From contig NZ_BBNM01000015.1 of the NCBI RefSeq assembly GCF_000760595.1, positions 1 through 64,000 on the forward strand: 64,000 nucleotides of DNA, in the 5' to 3' direction. The DNA comes from Acinetobacter soli (lineage in GTDB: Bacteria > Pseudomonadota > Gammaproteobacteria > Pseudomonadales > Moraxellaceae). Both the position numbers and the translations under genes were made by a program. Below are positions 41,091-50,963 of the stretch, piece by piece (position 1 is the stretch's first letter; every line of letters starts with the position of its first letter). The notes beneath the pieces were generated by a model. The model was not told the DNA's origin, searched no databases, and saw nothing but the letters and a program-made list of their open reading frames with translations.

Positions 41091-41251
41091 TAAGGTCTGC
41101 AGCAACCGATTTTAATTGCACGGCATCCGCAATAAATCGGAGACCTTTCACTATGACATCCACTTTAGATATGTTTTGTTAGCAGCCAAACGTGATTTAA
41201 AGTTTTTGACCGACGATTTCTCATCACTCGAATCGTCGGTCTTTATTTTTT
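41091..41251 (+). ncRNA. Putative structured small RNA with its own terminator
   Basis: Three nested stems are perfect: 41092-41098 with 41141-41147, 41106-41112 with 41134-41140, and 41115-41119 with 41129-41133. An 11-bp terminator stem (41208-41218 with 41231-41241) with a T-run follows. Between them ATG at 41154 starts a nine-codon frame (MTSTLDMFC), whose GGAG sits in the stem. The next gene downstream is on the other strand, so it is not a leader. TATAAG near 41090 could be the -10. I cannot name a family. Confidence 0.5.
41208..41251 (+). terminator. Terminator of the putative small RNA
   Basis: An 11-bp perfect stem with a 12-base loop, followed by TTTATTTTTT. Confidence 0.85.
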
Positions 41252-41268
41252 AGTGATCTGTTTTTTCT

Positions 41269-41724
41269 TTAGATATAAATCTCAGATTCATACATTTTCA
41301 TTAACTCTCCTTCGTCAGTTTTCACCATTATTAAAAATTGCCATCCACACTTTTCATAAAAATTAGTCATATCTGTAATTAAATATAATTTTTCAAACCC
41401 TCGTGTAGCACAATCTACTTTGACAAAATTTAAAAGCTGTTTTGCCAGATGTTGATTCCTGTATTTTTCTTCCACAAATAATGCACACAGATTAGGTGTT
41501 AAATCAGTCCGCTCATGGAAATCATTTTCAATAATGCCAGCCCCAGCCACAATATTTCGATTTTTATCAATCATCACATACCATTCAGGCACAGCATTTA
41601 GATGATCAATGGCAACCTGCATGCTCTCTAAATAGGCTTGATAAGGAATATCCCAATTCTTTGAAAACCACTTTGCTGCTTGTTCTTTAAGTTCAGGATG
41701 TGTTGAAATTTTAATGGTCTGCAT
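41269..41724 (-). CDS. GNAT family N-acetyltransferase
   Basis: The 151-residue protein has the GNAT fold: the beta4 LTPNLCALFVEEKYRNQHLAKQLL, where the RNQHLA loop is the acetyl-CoA pyrophosphate-binding motif (Q/RxxGxG/A-type), and the C-terminal LYLITDMTNFYEKCGWQF. The substrate is unknown. It is separated from the OsmC remnant by about 230 bases. Confidence 0.85.
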   Translation of the reverse strand: MQTIKISTHPELKEQAAKWFSKNWDIPYQAYLESMQVAIDHLNAVPEWYVMIDKNRNIVAGAGIIENDFHERTDLTPNLCALFVEEKYRNQHLAKQLLNFVKVDCATRGFEKLYLITDMTNFYEKCGWQFLIMVKTDEGELMKMYESEIYI

Positions 41725-42204
41725 TGAAACTATGATCCTCTAATATTGTGATTCATACTGTTATCATGATTTTGATGAGACTAAAAAGCTATGATAAAAA
41801 CTGAAACCTGCACTATTAATGCAAAATAAATAATATTTACAATTCTGTACACTTTAAAGCTAAGAGTAAAATTGATTTGCGCAAACCGGATTTACAGTAA
41901 TCCGTCATTGCGTCATAGCATTTTAAAGCTTCAACCTAATCCTGTTATCAACTAAGTTTGATCGTTAGCGGGTTTACTCTCACTTTCAACGACAAAATCA
42001 CGTTGATAGGATTGATAGGTTTGAGTACCTTCACCTGTGTTTCCAATCCAACGAATTTTTAAATCATATTGATGAATGGTCATTATGAATCTCTTGTTCT
42101 GTTTTAAGTAAAAACCAAATCAGCTTTTCACTTGAGTAGCATCTGAATTGGATTGTGATTTATGCTACCTTATCTGCTATTCAAAAACAGGTAGTTCATC
42201 AGCA
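41725..42204. other. 480-bp intergenic region between GNAT and sbcD
   Basis: It holds an OsmC-like fragment (41952-42083) on the minus strand and otherwise AT-rich sequence. sbcD needs a promoter here, but none is clear to me. Confidence 0.4.
41952..42083 (-). pseudogene. OsmC-like N-terminal remnant
   Basis: The 43-codon frame reads MTIHQYDLKIRWIGNTGEGT followed by YQSYQRDFVVESESKPA and stops. This matches only the N-terminal 40 residues of the OsmC/Ohr family (peroxide resistance), normally about 140 residues. No continuation with the catalytic cysteines is found nearby. An AAGAG ribosome site remains, so a short peptide could still be made. Confidence 0.6.
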
Positions 42205-43455
42205 ATGACCGTGCGTTTTTTTCATACTTCAGACTGGCATTTGGGGCAGTTTTTTTATCATCACTCCCGCCACTACGAACATGAACAATTTCTGGCATGG
42301 TTACTTGAACAAATCAAGGTCAAACAACCTCATGCCTTATTAATAGCGGGTGATATTTTTGACGTGATTAATCCAAGTTCACAGGCCCAAAAGCAGCTTT
42401 ATCAATTTCTGGCAGATGCGCATAACCTTGCGCCGCATATGCAAACCTTAATGATTGCAGGAAATCACGATTCGGGTTATCGCATTGAACAGGTCGAGCC
42501 GTTATTAGAAAAATACAATGCCAAAGCGGTGGGTGTGATTCGCTGGAATCAAGACAAAACCTTGAATCTTGATCGTTTGATTTTACCGATTTACGATCAG
42601 GCACAACAGATTGTGGCGTGGTGCATTGCTCTTCCTTTTTTACGCTCGGCCGAAATTACGGGCGTGAACGAACAGACCAGTGACAGTCAAAATGCGATTG
42701 GTTATTTACACCAGCAACTGATTGCCGAGGCCAAACGCCGCAAAACCGATGATCAGGCCTTAATTTTGATGTCACATGCGCATATGCAGGGCGGTGAAAC
42801 CTCAGATTCAGAACGTCCGATTATCATTGGCAACGAAGAAGCACTTTCTACAGCGCTCTTTGAAGACGCGATCGATTATGTCGCACTGGGGCATTTACAT
42901 AAACCCCAGAAAGTGGGTCAGACCCATATTCGCTATAGCGGCTCGCCTATTCCCCTGTCATTTAGTGAAATCAACTATAAACACCAAGTAATGGATGTGA
43001 CCATTCACCCAGCAATTTCAGACAATCATTTTCAATGTAATGCCTTGCTGGTGCCAAGAAGCGTGAAGCTGCATAAAATTACAGGTGAATTGCAAGATGT
43101 TTTAACAAGCTTGGCAGCACTCCCACATGGCGAAATCGAAGAGATTGATCAGCGCGAATACGTCGACATCGAATATTTCAGCCGCACACCACCTCAGCCG
43201 AATCTTCGTCAACAATTTGAACAGGCTTTGCCTGCAAACCGTTATCGATTGGTTCGGATTTCCAGACAATACGCCACAGATGGATCAAGCCATCGCTTAG
43301 AGCAACAGGTTCATCTCGAACCGCCAACGCCTGAAAAACTGTTCGAACAACTTTGGGACAAAAAAGGCTATAGCGCAGATGATGATGTTAAAAAAGACTT
43401 TATGAGCCTTGTTGCGCAGGCACAACAACAACTTGAAGAACTTAAAAAGAATTAA
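42205..43455 (+). CDS. sbcD: Exonuclease subunit SbcD
   Basis: The 416-residue nuclease, with SbcC, degrades hairpin and protein-blocked DNA ends. The phosphoesterase motifs are all present: FFHTSDWHLGQ (residues about 5-15), IAGDIFD (Asp), AGNHDSG (about 89-95), MSHAHMQG and LGHLHKPQ. I chose ATG 42205 because the motif region begins there. It is nine bases from sbcC in one operon. Confidence 0.96.
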   Translation: MTVRFFHTSDWHLGQFFYHHSRHYEHEQFLAWLLEQIKVKQPHALLIAGDIFDVINPSSQAQKQLYQFLADAHNLAPHMQTLMIAGNHDSGYRIEQVEPLLEKYNAKAVGVIRWNQDKTLNLDRLILPIYDQAQQIVAWCIALPFLRSAEITGVNEQTSDSQNAIGYLHQQLIAEAKRRKTDDQALILMSHAHMQGGETSDSERPIIIGNEEALSTALFEDAIDYVALGHLHKPQKVGQTHIRYSGSPIPLSFSEINYKHQVMDVTIHPAISDNHFQCNALLVPRSVKLHKITGELQDVLTSLAALPHGEIEEIDQREYVDIEYFSRTPPQPNLRQQFEQALPANRYRLVRISRQYATDGSSHRLEQQVHLEPPTPEKLFEQLWDKKGYSADDDVKKDFMSLVAQAQQQLEELKKN

Positions 43456-43464
43456 AGCCATCTC

Positions 43465-46400
43465 ATGAAAATTTTATCCATCCGACTCAAAAATCTGGCC
43501 TCTTTGTCTGACGAGCATTTCATTGATTTTGAATCTGAGCCTTTGGCCAGTGCAGGGCTGATCGCGATTGTGGGTAAAACAGGCGCAGGTAAATCCACCA
43601 TTTTAGATGCCATGTGTCTGGCTTTATTTAACAAAATTCCACGACTCAAAGAAAGCGATGGCAAGCTTACCGATGTCGATGGCTCCGAGCTCCTGACCAA
43701 CTCCCCTTTGACCGTTTTACGCCGCGGCTGTGCGCACGGTTTTGCTGAACTCTGCTTTGTCGCGCAGGATCAAAAACATTATATGGCGCGCTGGGAAATT
43801 AAACGTGCCCGTGAGAATGCCACCGGCAAACTGCAAAATGTTCAACGCTCACTCAAGTGCCTCACCGATGGCGTGGTGGTTGCAGACAAAAGCAAAGCGG
43901 TAGAGTCACATATACAGCACATCACGCAGCTCAGTTTTGAGCAATTTACCCGTGCGGTATTACTGGCGCAATCTGAGGTGACGGCTTTTTTAAAAGCACG
44001 TGACAACGAACGGGGTGAGCTGCTTGAATACCTGACCAACTCGGCGATTTTTGCTAAAATTGGACAACTGGCATTTGAAAAAACCAGAGAAATCAGCAAT
44101 CGGCGTAAAAGTTTAGAAAGTCATTTGGGCTATATCGAGATACGCTCAGATGAGGAAATAGCTGAGTTACAAGCGCAATTTGAATCGGTTCAGCAACAGG
44201 TGGTGCGGCTTGAAGAAGCAAAGACGCAATTCAGACAACAACAGCAATGGTTTGAGCAACGCGATAAACTTGATCAGGGTATCCGCTTAAAACAACAACA
44301 TTACGATGTACAACTTAAAGCACAAGAAAGCCTTGAGAAAGATCGCCTGTTGCTGAGCCAGTTAGAAACATTTTCTGAGATACGTCCCATTGTATTTCAG
44401 CAGCAGCAGATCCAAAAAACACTACAACAACTCATTCCGCAAATTCAACTTCAGCACACCGAGTTCAATACCCTAAGCACACAATTCGAGCAAGAAAAAA
44501 CGCGCTATAGCCAAGTCGAACAAAGCCTACATCAGTTTCAAGCCTTTGAACAAAAGTATCAAAAAGAGCTTGCCGATTTGCGCGGTCATTTGCAAAAACG
44601 CGAGCATATTAAAGAAGACTATAATAAAACCAGACATCGCTTAACCCAAATTACAAGCCAGCAACAGCCATTGCTTGAGCAACAGCAGCAATTAGAGCAA
44701 ACCATTCACACGCTTGATGGACAACATACAGCAAGCATGGAACAATTAAAAAATAGTGCTCAGTACGCCCCACTAGACCAAGGCTTAAATGCGCACATGC
44801 AGCAGTTGAGCCAATTTATTACGCAGTACCAAAAAGTAGAACAGAGTTTAGGTTCCATTCGGGATGCACAAACGCAGCTTGAGCATGATGAGGCTGACTT
44901 AAATGCTTTAGTATTGCAGTTTGGTACTCCAGCACAAATTGATCTGCACATCGAGAGTAAACAACAACGCAAACAAGCACAGCAGGTTCATAGCAACCAT
45001 TTACACAGTACACAGCAAAAAATTCAGCGTTATTTCGAATTAAACAATGAAATGACTAGCCTGAAACATAAATTTGAGACAATCAAACAGCACAATCAAC
45101 AATTAGACGCATCGACCCACACATCCGAACAAGCCTATGTGTTGGCAAAGCAAGAGCGCGAAAAAATTCAGCAGATATTGCAACAGCAACGTTTACTCCA
45201 TGCAGAAAATATTGAGCATTTACGCGCAGCGCTAAAACACGGTGAAGCTTGCGTAGTGTGTGGCAGTACCGAACATCCTTATCGTGAAGATCAAAGTCAG
45301 CTCTCCAAAGCGTTGTATGAACTCCAGCAACAACAAGAACAGCAAGCCGTTAAGCAGGAACAACAGTGTTTCGACCTTTGGCAAAAAACGCAGCAGCAGT
45401 ACACGCAAAGTCAAACCCAGCTCAAGCAATTGCAAGACGATTTACAGCAACTGCAAGAAAAACAAAATGTGCATGAACAGCAATTACAGCAGCATTTGTT
45501 GGCGTGCAATATACAGCTCGACTTGCGCTTGGCTGAACAAGAGGCGAACGCTCAGCTTGATGCTTTAATGCAAAAGGCCTCTCAGGAGCAACAGCAGCTT
45601 GAGCATGAGTTACATCAACTCCAGCAAGCCAGTAAACAGCAACATCAGCTGAGTCAACGTATTCAGCACACCAGCCATCAGCTTGAGACAGTCGATCAGT
45701 TACAACAACACGTTCAGCATATTGTCGCGTGCTTAACTACCGAGGATAAATCGGCTTGGTACACGCATGGCGTGACATTTTCACAAACTATATTAAATGC
45801 ACTACAACAACGGAGCCAGTTGCTCGAACAAACAGAACGCTTAGTTAAACACAAAGAGCAACAACATCAGCAGTTACTATTATTAAAATCCAATCTCGCC
45901 GGGCTCAATGCGCAGCACACAGAATGCACGCAGCAATTAAAAGACATTGAGACGATGGGTAAACAAAATACTGAAGCTGCCAACCAGCTCATCATCACCA
46001 TGACAGCTTCGACAGACCTTAAAGCCAATGAATGGTTACTACAGCATGATCAGCAGCGCCAGCAATTGCAGCAGCAGTATCAACAGATTAAACAAAGCTT
46101 TGAACTCGCACGCGAACGTTTTGAACAGCATAAAAATGCGCTCGAGCAATTAAAGGCCAAGCAACAGCAACAACATGATTCACTGACACAATGCACCACT
46201 GAAATCAATGCATGGCTGGCACAGCAGCCTCTTTTTGAAGAAGATCAATTGCTAGCATTACTGGCGATATCATCTTCTCAAGAACAGCAGATTCGCCAAG
46301 CCATCCAACACGCAGATCGTGGCTTGAGCGAGGCTATTTCTGCACTCAACACACTACAACATCAGCTCGATGTACATCTTGAGGCAGCGCCTCAGATAGA

Positions 46401-47061
46401 GGCTGCGCAGTTATCTGAGCAGATTGCCACCAATCAAGTGGCTTTACAGCAATGTACAAATCAGCGTGACGATTTAAAAATAAAACTCGAGTTACATCAG
46501 CAAAATCTGATCAAGCAGCAGCAGTTTGCAGCACAAATTCAACTGATCCAGCAACAAGAGCATCGCTGGCACAAAATCTCAAGCCTGATTGGTGATGCCA
46601 AGGGTAAAGAATTTCGAGATCTGGCGCAGCAATATAATCTGGATATTCTGCTTGAATATGCCAATCAGCAACTGACTCAGCTTTCACAGCGCTATACGCT
46701 AAAACGGCTAGAAAACTCACTGAGTCTGGCCATTGTTGATCATGATATGGACGGTGAAATACGTGCTGTGGCCTCACTTTCTGGTGGTGAATCTTTTCTT
46801 ACTGCGCTGGCCATTTCACTGGCAATTGCCAATATGGCCTCTGGATCGATGAAAATCGAATCTTTGTTCATCGATGAAGGCTTTGGCACGCTCGACGCAT
46901 CTTCATTGCATATGGTGATGAACGCACTCGATCAGTTGCAAAGTCAGGGTCGTAAGGTGGTATTGATCTCTCATATTCAGGATATGCACGAACGAATTCC
47001 AGTCCAGATTCAGGTACAACCACTGGGTTCAGGTTCAAGTCGAATTCAGGTGGTGGGCTAA
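43465..47061 (+). CDS. sbcC: Exonuclease subunit SbcC
   Basis: The 1,198-residue Rad50-like ATPase holds Walker A GKTGAGKS (about 37-45), a long coiled coil rich in Gln (CAG and CAA codons), a zinc hook Cys596-Val-Val-Cys599 (CVVCGS) at its apex, a second coiled coil, then the ABC signature LSGGESF (about 1105) and Walker B LFIDEGFGTLD (about 1135). It works with SbcD on DNA ends and hairpins. The coiled-coil arms are unusually Gln-rich and Gln/His-biased. Confidence 0.96.
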   Translation: MKILSIRLKNLASLSDEHFIDFESEPLASAGLIAIVGKTGAGKSTILDAMCLALFNKIPRLKESDGKLTDVDGSELLTNSPLTVLRRGCAHGFAELCFVAQDQKHYMARWEIKRARENATGKLQNVQRSLKCLTDGVVVADKSKAVESHIQHITQLSFEQFTRAVLLAQSEVTAFLKARDNERGELLEYLTNSAIFAKIGQLAFEKTREISNRRKSLESHLGYIEIRSDEEIAELQAQFESVQQQVVRLEEAKTQFRQQQQWFEQRDKLDQGIRLKQQHYDVQLKAQESLEKDRLLLSQLETFSEIRPIVFQQQQIQKTLQQLIPQIQLQHTEFNTLSTQFEQEKTRYSQVEQSLHQFQAFEQKYQKELADLRGHLQKREHIKEDYNKTRHRLTQITSQQQPLLEQQQQLEQTIHTLDGQHTASMEQLKNSAQYAPLDQGLNAHMQQLSQFITQYQKVEQSLGSIRDAQTQLEHDEADLNALVLQFGTPAQIDLHIESKQQRKQAQQVHSNHLHSTQQKIQRYFELNNEMTSLKHKFETIKQHNQQLDASTHTSEQAYVLAKQEREKIQQILQQQRLLHAENIEHLRAALKHGEACVVCGSTEHPYREDQSQLSKALYELQQQQEQQAVKQEQQCFDLWQKTQQQYTQSQTQLKQLQDDLQQLQEKQNVHEQQLQQHLLACNIQLDLRLAEQEANAQLDALMQKASQEQQQLEHELHQLQQASKQQHQLSQRIQHTSHQLETVDQLQQHVQHIVACLTTEDKSAWYTHGVTFSQTILNALQQRSQLLEQTERLVKHKEQQHQQLLLLKSNLAGLNAQHTECTQQLKDIETMGKQNTEAANQLIITMTASTDLKANEWLLQHDQQRQQLQQQYQQIKQSFELARERFEQHKNALEQLKAKQQQQHDSLTQCTTEINAWLAQQPLFEEDQLLALLAISSSQEQQIRQAIQHADRGLSEAISALNTLQHQLDVHLEAAPQIEAAQLSEQIATNQVALQQCTNQRDDLKIKLELHQQNLIKQQQFAAQIQLIQQQEHRWHKISSLIGDAKGKEFRDLAQQYNLDILLEYANQQLTQLSQRYTLKRLENSLSLAIVDHDMDGEIRAVASLSGGESFLTALAISLAIANMASGSMKIESLFIDEGFGTLDASSLHMVMNALDQLQSQGRKVVLISHIQDMHERIPVQIQVQPLGSGSSRIQVVG

Positions 47062-47241
47062 ACACGCTTTACCTTTGTACAACGCATTTTGGGTGGAGCA
47101 ACAATTGAAAAACTCATCAGAACTGATAGCTTTGATTTTCATTCAGATTCAAAACAAAAAATGATCTCTTCTGACAACAATAAAGATCAATTTTTTAGAT
47201 GAAGAAGAATTAAATCTTATTTTTTCTTTGAGTTCTTTAAT

Positions 47242-48033
47242 ATGCCTAGCTTTAAAATTGACTGTCATCTCCATTACCGGGTGATTCAAGCGACCGAATT
47301 TATTTTTCAGTTTGAAGCAGCCAATCATCCATGGCAAACCTGTAAGCAGGAGTCATTTGAGTTTCAACCTCAGCTCGATTTCGAGCAATATGAGCGCGAC
47401 GGCGGATTAAATCGCCTGATTCGGTTACATGCACCAGAAGGTGAACTGCGTGTTTCTTATCATGCCGACGTAGATACACATATCCCTGAGCGTAATACCG
47501 CACTACGCGAATGTGAAATTCATGAGTTGCCGTCTTATACGCTGTTTTATCTGGGTTCAAGCCGCTTTTGCGAATCAGATTTGATTGGCACCATGGTACA
47601 AAATACTTTTGGTGAATTGCCCAAAGGTTATGCACGAGTGCAAGCCATCTGTGACTGGATTTATGACAATATTGTGTATCAAGCTGGATCTTCCGACAGT
47701 ACCACCACAGCGCGCGATATATTGGTCAATCGTGCAGGTGTATGTCGTGATTTTGCTCACTTAGGTATTGCGATTTGCCGTGCCTTAAATATTCCTGCGC
47801 GCTTTGTGGTGGGTTACATGCCGTTCTACAATGCAGATCCCGACTTCCATGCCATCTTTGAAGTGTATCTTGAAAATCAATGGGTATTATTCGATGCCAC
47901 ACGCATGGGGCCTATCGATCAGTTTGTTCGAATCGGCACTGGACTCGATGCCAAAGACGTTCCTTTTGCCACGGTATTTGGTGAAATCGAACTGTTATCG
48001 ATTGAACCTGCTATCGAACGTGTTGAGTCTTAA
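47242..48033 (+). CDS. Transglutaminase-like cysteine protease-fold protein
   Basis: The 263-residue protein has an N-terminal beta domain (about 1-100) and a transglutaminase-like core with the triad Cys in GVCRDFAHL (about 170), His in DFHAIFEVYL (about 205) and Asp in LFDATRMGP (about 220). Proteins of this type may hydrolyse or cross-link peptides; the substrate is unknown. It has no signal peptide, so is probably cytoplasmic. It begins 180 bases after sbcC. Confidence 0.88.
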   Translation: MPSFKIDCHLHYRVIQATEFIFQFEAANHPWQTCKQESFEFQPQLDFEQYERDGGLNRLIRLHAPEGELRVSYHADVDTHIPERNTALRECEIHELPSYTLFYLGSSRFCESDLIGTMVQNTFGELPKGYARVQAICDWIYDNIVYQAGSSDSTTTARDILVNRAGVCRDFAHLGIAICRALNIPARFVVGYMPFYNADPDFHAIFEVYLENQWVLFDATRMGPIDQFVRIGTGLDAKDVPFATVFGEIELLSIEPAIERVES

Positions 48034-48075
48034 ATCATGTATTCAACGTTCAATTGAACAAATACATATAGAAAT

Positions 48076-48113
48076 AAAATACGTTGGAGAACCTATGCTC
48101 TCCAACGTATTTT
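48076..48113. terminator. Bidirectional terminator between the transglutaminase-like gene and uppP
   Basis: A 15-bp perfect stem (48076-48090 with 48099-48113, eight-base loop) with A/T arms, between convergent genes. Confidence 0.88.
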
Positions 48114-48127
48114 GTAAAAGCACACAT

Positions 48128-48973
48128 CTAGGCCAATGCCAACACCACACCTGAAAAGGCCAGGCAATAGATTCCAAATAAATACCAGCGACCACGCTCC
48201 AGCCACGCCGAAAGCCACTTCAGTGCCAACAACCCCGTCAGAAAGCTAAAAACCATTCCAAACAAGCTCGGCAAAAATAAGCTACTTAAGGCCAGATGTG
48301 CTGTACCAGTGGTGGCCTGTTGGGCATGCAACAAGCGCAACAGCTCTTTGGCAATCACCGCTGGGGTTAAAACTACCGCCAGAGCAAAACTAAACTCTTC
48401 TGCTTTCTGACGGGAAATTCCCAAAAACAAACCTGTGGAAATGGTGGCACCTGAGCGAGAAAAACCACGAAAAGGCAGACACAACGCCTGTACCGCACCG
48501 ATGATGATGGCACTTGGCAAACGCACATCACCTTGCTGACCACGATCCAAACGAGAAGATAAAATAATCAATACACCTGCCGCAGCAAGTGCAGCAGCCA
48601 TTAATTTGGCGTTGCTGAATAAATGCTCTATTTCAAAGCTACTCGCCCCACCAAAAAATACGTGTTTAATCAGTGATTGCAACAAAAGTCCCAACACACC
48701 CGTCATGGCAGTCGCCAGTAACACATACCAAGCGCGCTGCTTAAATGACGCCCAATCAGAAAAGTAGGTTTTTTTCCATGAGTGCCAAAAATACACAATG
48801 ACCGCAAACATGGTGCCTGTGTGGAGCATCACCAGCAAAAAAGTCATATTTGGCGCCGAAGGGTCGAAACCCATCAGCTTTTCTGCCAAGATCACATGGG
48901 CAGAGCTAGAAACTGGCAATAACTCCGCCAGCCCCTGTATCACCGCTAAAATAAAAACATGCAAAAGATCCAT
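48128..48973 (-). CDS. uppP: Undecaprenyl-diphosphatase
   Basis: The 281-residue membrane enzyme recycles the undecaprenyl carrier for peptidoglycan synthesis and gives bacitracin resistance. It has about eight helices, the LAVIQGLAELLPVSSSAHVIL motif (about 8-28) with catalytic Glu and Ser/His, and the second motif PFRGFSRSGATISTGL (about 175-190). I chose the ATG at 48973 (MDLLHVFILAVIQG), matching the family start; the longer frame begins too early. Confidence 0.95.
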   Translation of the reverse strand: MDLLHVFILAVIQGLAELLPVSSSAHVILAEKLMGFDPSAPNMTFLLVMLHTGTMFAVIVYFWHSWKKTYFSDWASFKQRAWYVLLATAMTGVLGLLLQSLIKHVFFGGASSFEIEHLFSNAKLMAAALAAAGVLIILSSRLDRGQQGDVRLPSAIIIGAVQALCLPFRGFSRSGATISTGLFLGISRQKAEEFSFALAVVLTPAVIAKELLRLLHAQQATTGTAHLALSSLFLPSLFGMVFSFLTGLLALKWLSAWLERGRWYLFGIYCLAFSGVVLALA

Positions 48974-49078
48974 GAAATGTCTCGTGAAAACCAGTGTTAG
49001 TGGTATACGAGCCAACCATTAAATCTGAATTAAAAAATCTCAATGATCACAAATATTTCATATATCAAGTTTGCAGAT

Positions 49079-49771
49079 TTATACACCGTGACCATAGTCA
49101 CGTGCACCAAATAAAGCCGTACCAATGCGTACAATGGTCGAGCCTGCTGCAATGGCAGCATCCAAATCTGCCGACATGCCCATGCTCAAGGTGTCCCACT
49201 GTTCAGGATGTGCATGCTGGGCTTTGACAGCATCAAAAAGCGTTTTGGCTGCCTCAAAAGCCTCTGCATGCTCTGGTGCAGGAATGACCATAATTCCGCG
49301 TAACTTCAGCTTGGGTAAGCGGCTAATAGTTTGCACCAGTTCCGCGACATCCTCAGGTGGGCAGCCATCTTTTGTTTGCTGATGATCAATATTGACCTGA
49401 AGACAGATATTTAAATCAGCCGCATGCTCGGCGCGCTGCGATGACAGGCGCTCGGCAATAATCAAACGATCGACCCCGTGCACCCAATCAAAATGTTCCG
49501 CAAGCGATTTGGTTTTATTGCGCTGAACATGGCCAATAAAATGCCACTCGATATTTAAGTCTTTGAGTGCCTGAATTTTATCGAGCGCCTCTTGTAAATA
49601 GTTTTCACCAAAACAACGCTGACCAAGCTCGTACATATCGCGTATCGCCGAACTTGGATGTGTTTTTGATACTGCCAGTAATTCGACCGTTGCCGGATCA
49701 CGCTGTACTCGCGCACAAGCCGACTGGATTTGATCGATAACGTGATTTCGCGCATCTTTAAACGGATTCAT
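49079..49771 (-). CDS. yggS: YggS family pyridoxal-phosphate homeostasis protein
   Basis: The 230-residue protein binds PLP through Lys in LLAVSKTHPSSAI (about 35). The family pattern continues with FGENYLQEALDK, WHFIGHVQRNKT, VNIDHQQTKDGCPPEDV, LRGIMVIPAP and LSMGMSADLDAAIAAGSTIVRIGTALFGAR. I chose the ATG at 49771 (MNPFKDARNHVI). It is divergent from pilT, a position common to many proteobacteria. Confidence 0.95.
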   Translation of the reverse strand: MNPFKDARNHVIDQIQSACARVQRDPATVELLAVSKTHPSSAIRDMYELGQRCFGENYLQEALDKIQALKDLNIEWHFIGHVQRNKTKSLAEHFDWVHGVDRLIIAERLSSQRAEHAADLNICLQVNIDHQQTKDGCPPEDVAELVQTISRLPKLKLRGIMVIPAPEHAEAFEAAKTLFDAVKAQHAHPEQWDTLSMGMSADLDAAIAAGSTIVRIGTALFGARDYGHGV

Positions 49772-49896
49772 TGACAGGGTTCTCATTTCAAACATATTTT
49801 TTACTTAACCTCGGCCTTGAATGTTGTTAAGCTTTGGGAAAAGCACTTAATATTCTACAAAATAATGAAAGATTTTAACGATTTTTTGGGGGAAAT

Positions 49897-50931
49897 ATGG
49901 ATATAACCGAACTGCTGGCATTTTCAGTCCAAAACAGAGCATCTGATTTACATTTGTCTGCAGGTTTGGCACCCATGATTCGCGTCGATGGTGAAGTTCG
50001 ACGCATTAACCTCCCCGCACTTGAACATTCCGAAGTATACCGGCTGGTTTACGACATTATGAATGACAAACAGCGCCGCGATTACGAAGAAAAGCTCGAA
50101 ACCGACTTTTCCTTTGAGGTGCCAAATCTGGCCCGTTTTCGTGTCAATGTGTTTAATCAGAACCGTGGTGCAGGTGCCGTTTTTCGAACCATTCCCTCAC
50201 AGGTATTGACGCTTGAAGAACTCGGACTCGGAAAAATTTTCAGAGACATCTGTGACTATCCGCGCGGCTTGGTGTTAGTGACCGGCCCAACAGGCTCGGG
50301 GAAGTCGACCACTCTTGCCGCCATGCTCGATTATATTAATCATCATCGCTATGATCATATTTTAACGGTTGAAGATCCAATCGAGTTTGTACACGAACCC
50401 AAAAAATGCCTGATCAACCAGCGCGAAGTGCACCGCGACACACTTGGTTTTAATGAGGCACTTCGCTCAGCACTGCGTGAAGATCCTGATATCATTCTGG
50501 TGGGGGAAATGCGTGATCTGGAAACCATACGTTTGGCATTGACTGCCGCAGAAACCGGACATTTGGTGTTTGGTACGCTACACACGACCTCGGCAGCCAA
50601 AACCATTGATCGAATTATCGATGTATTTCCCGCAGAGGAAAAAGATATGGTGCGTACCATGCTGTCCGAATCCCTTCAGGCGGTTATTTCACAAACCTTG
50701 TTAAAAAAAGAAGGTGGCGGCCGTGTAGCAGCGCATGAAATTATGATTGGTATTCCGGCCATTCGTAATTTGATCCGTGAAGGAAAAGTCGCGCAAATGT
50801 ATTCTTCGATTCAAACGGGTGCAAGCCATGGCATGACCACGCTCGATCAAAGTCTTAAACAACTGGTCGCCAAAGGCATCATTAACTTACCAACAGCACG
50901 CGCTGTGGCAAAATCACCAGAATCCTTATAA
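49897..50931 (+). CDS. pilT: Type IV pilus retraction ATPase PilT
   Basis: The 344-residue hexameric ATPase retracts type IV pili for twitching and DNA uptake. The motifs are ASDLHLSAGLAPMIRVDG, Walker A GPTGSGKST (about 130-138), the Asp box DHILTVEDPIEF, Walker B DIILVGEMRD, the His box TGHLVFGTLHTTSA, and an AIRNLIREGK C-terminal motif (AIRNLIRE) required for retraction. It is followed by pilU after 32 bases. Confidence 0.97.
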   Translation: MDITELLAFSVQNRASDLHLSAGLAPMIRVDGEVRRINLPALEHSEVYRLVYDIMNDKQRRDYEEKLETDFSFEVPNLARFRVNVFNQNRGAGAVFRTIPSQVLTLEELGLGKIFRDICDYPRGLVLVTGPTGSGKSTTLAAMLDYINHHRYDHILTVEDPIEFVHEPKKCLINQREVHRDTLGFNEALRSALREDPDIILVGEMRDLETIRLALTAAETGHLVFGTLHTTSAAKTIDRIIDVFPAEEKDMVRTMLSESLQAVISQTLLKKEGGGRVAAHEIMIGIPAIRNLIREGKVAQMYSSIQTGASHGMTTLDQSLKQLVAKGIINLPTARAVAKSPESL

Positions 50932-50963
50932 AACAACAACACAAAGCCATCAGGAAGCACCGT

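Noticed and set aside
40988..41182. A 64-residue frame running into the small RNA region
   Set aside because: The first half is AT-rich noncoding sequence, no family is recognised, and the structured stems explain the conserved-looking part.
44400..46600. Gln-rich (CAG/CAA) tracts in sbcC as a simple repeat or phase-variation element
   Set aside because: The codons alternate irregularly and never form a long uniform tract; the stretch is explained by the coiled-coil arms.
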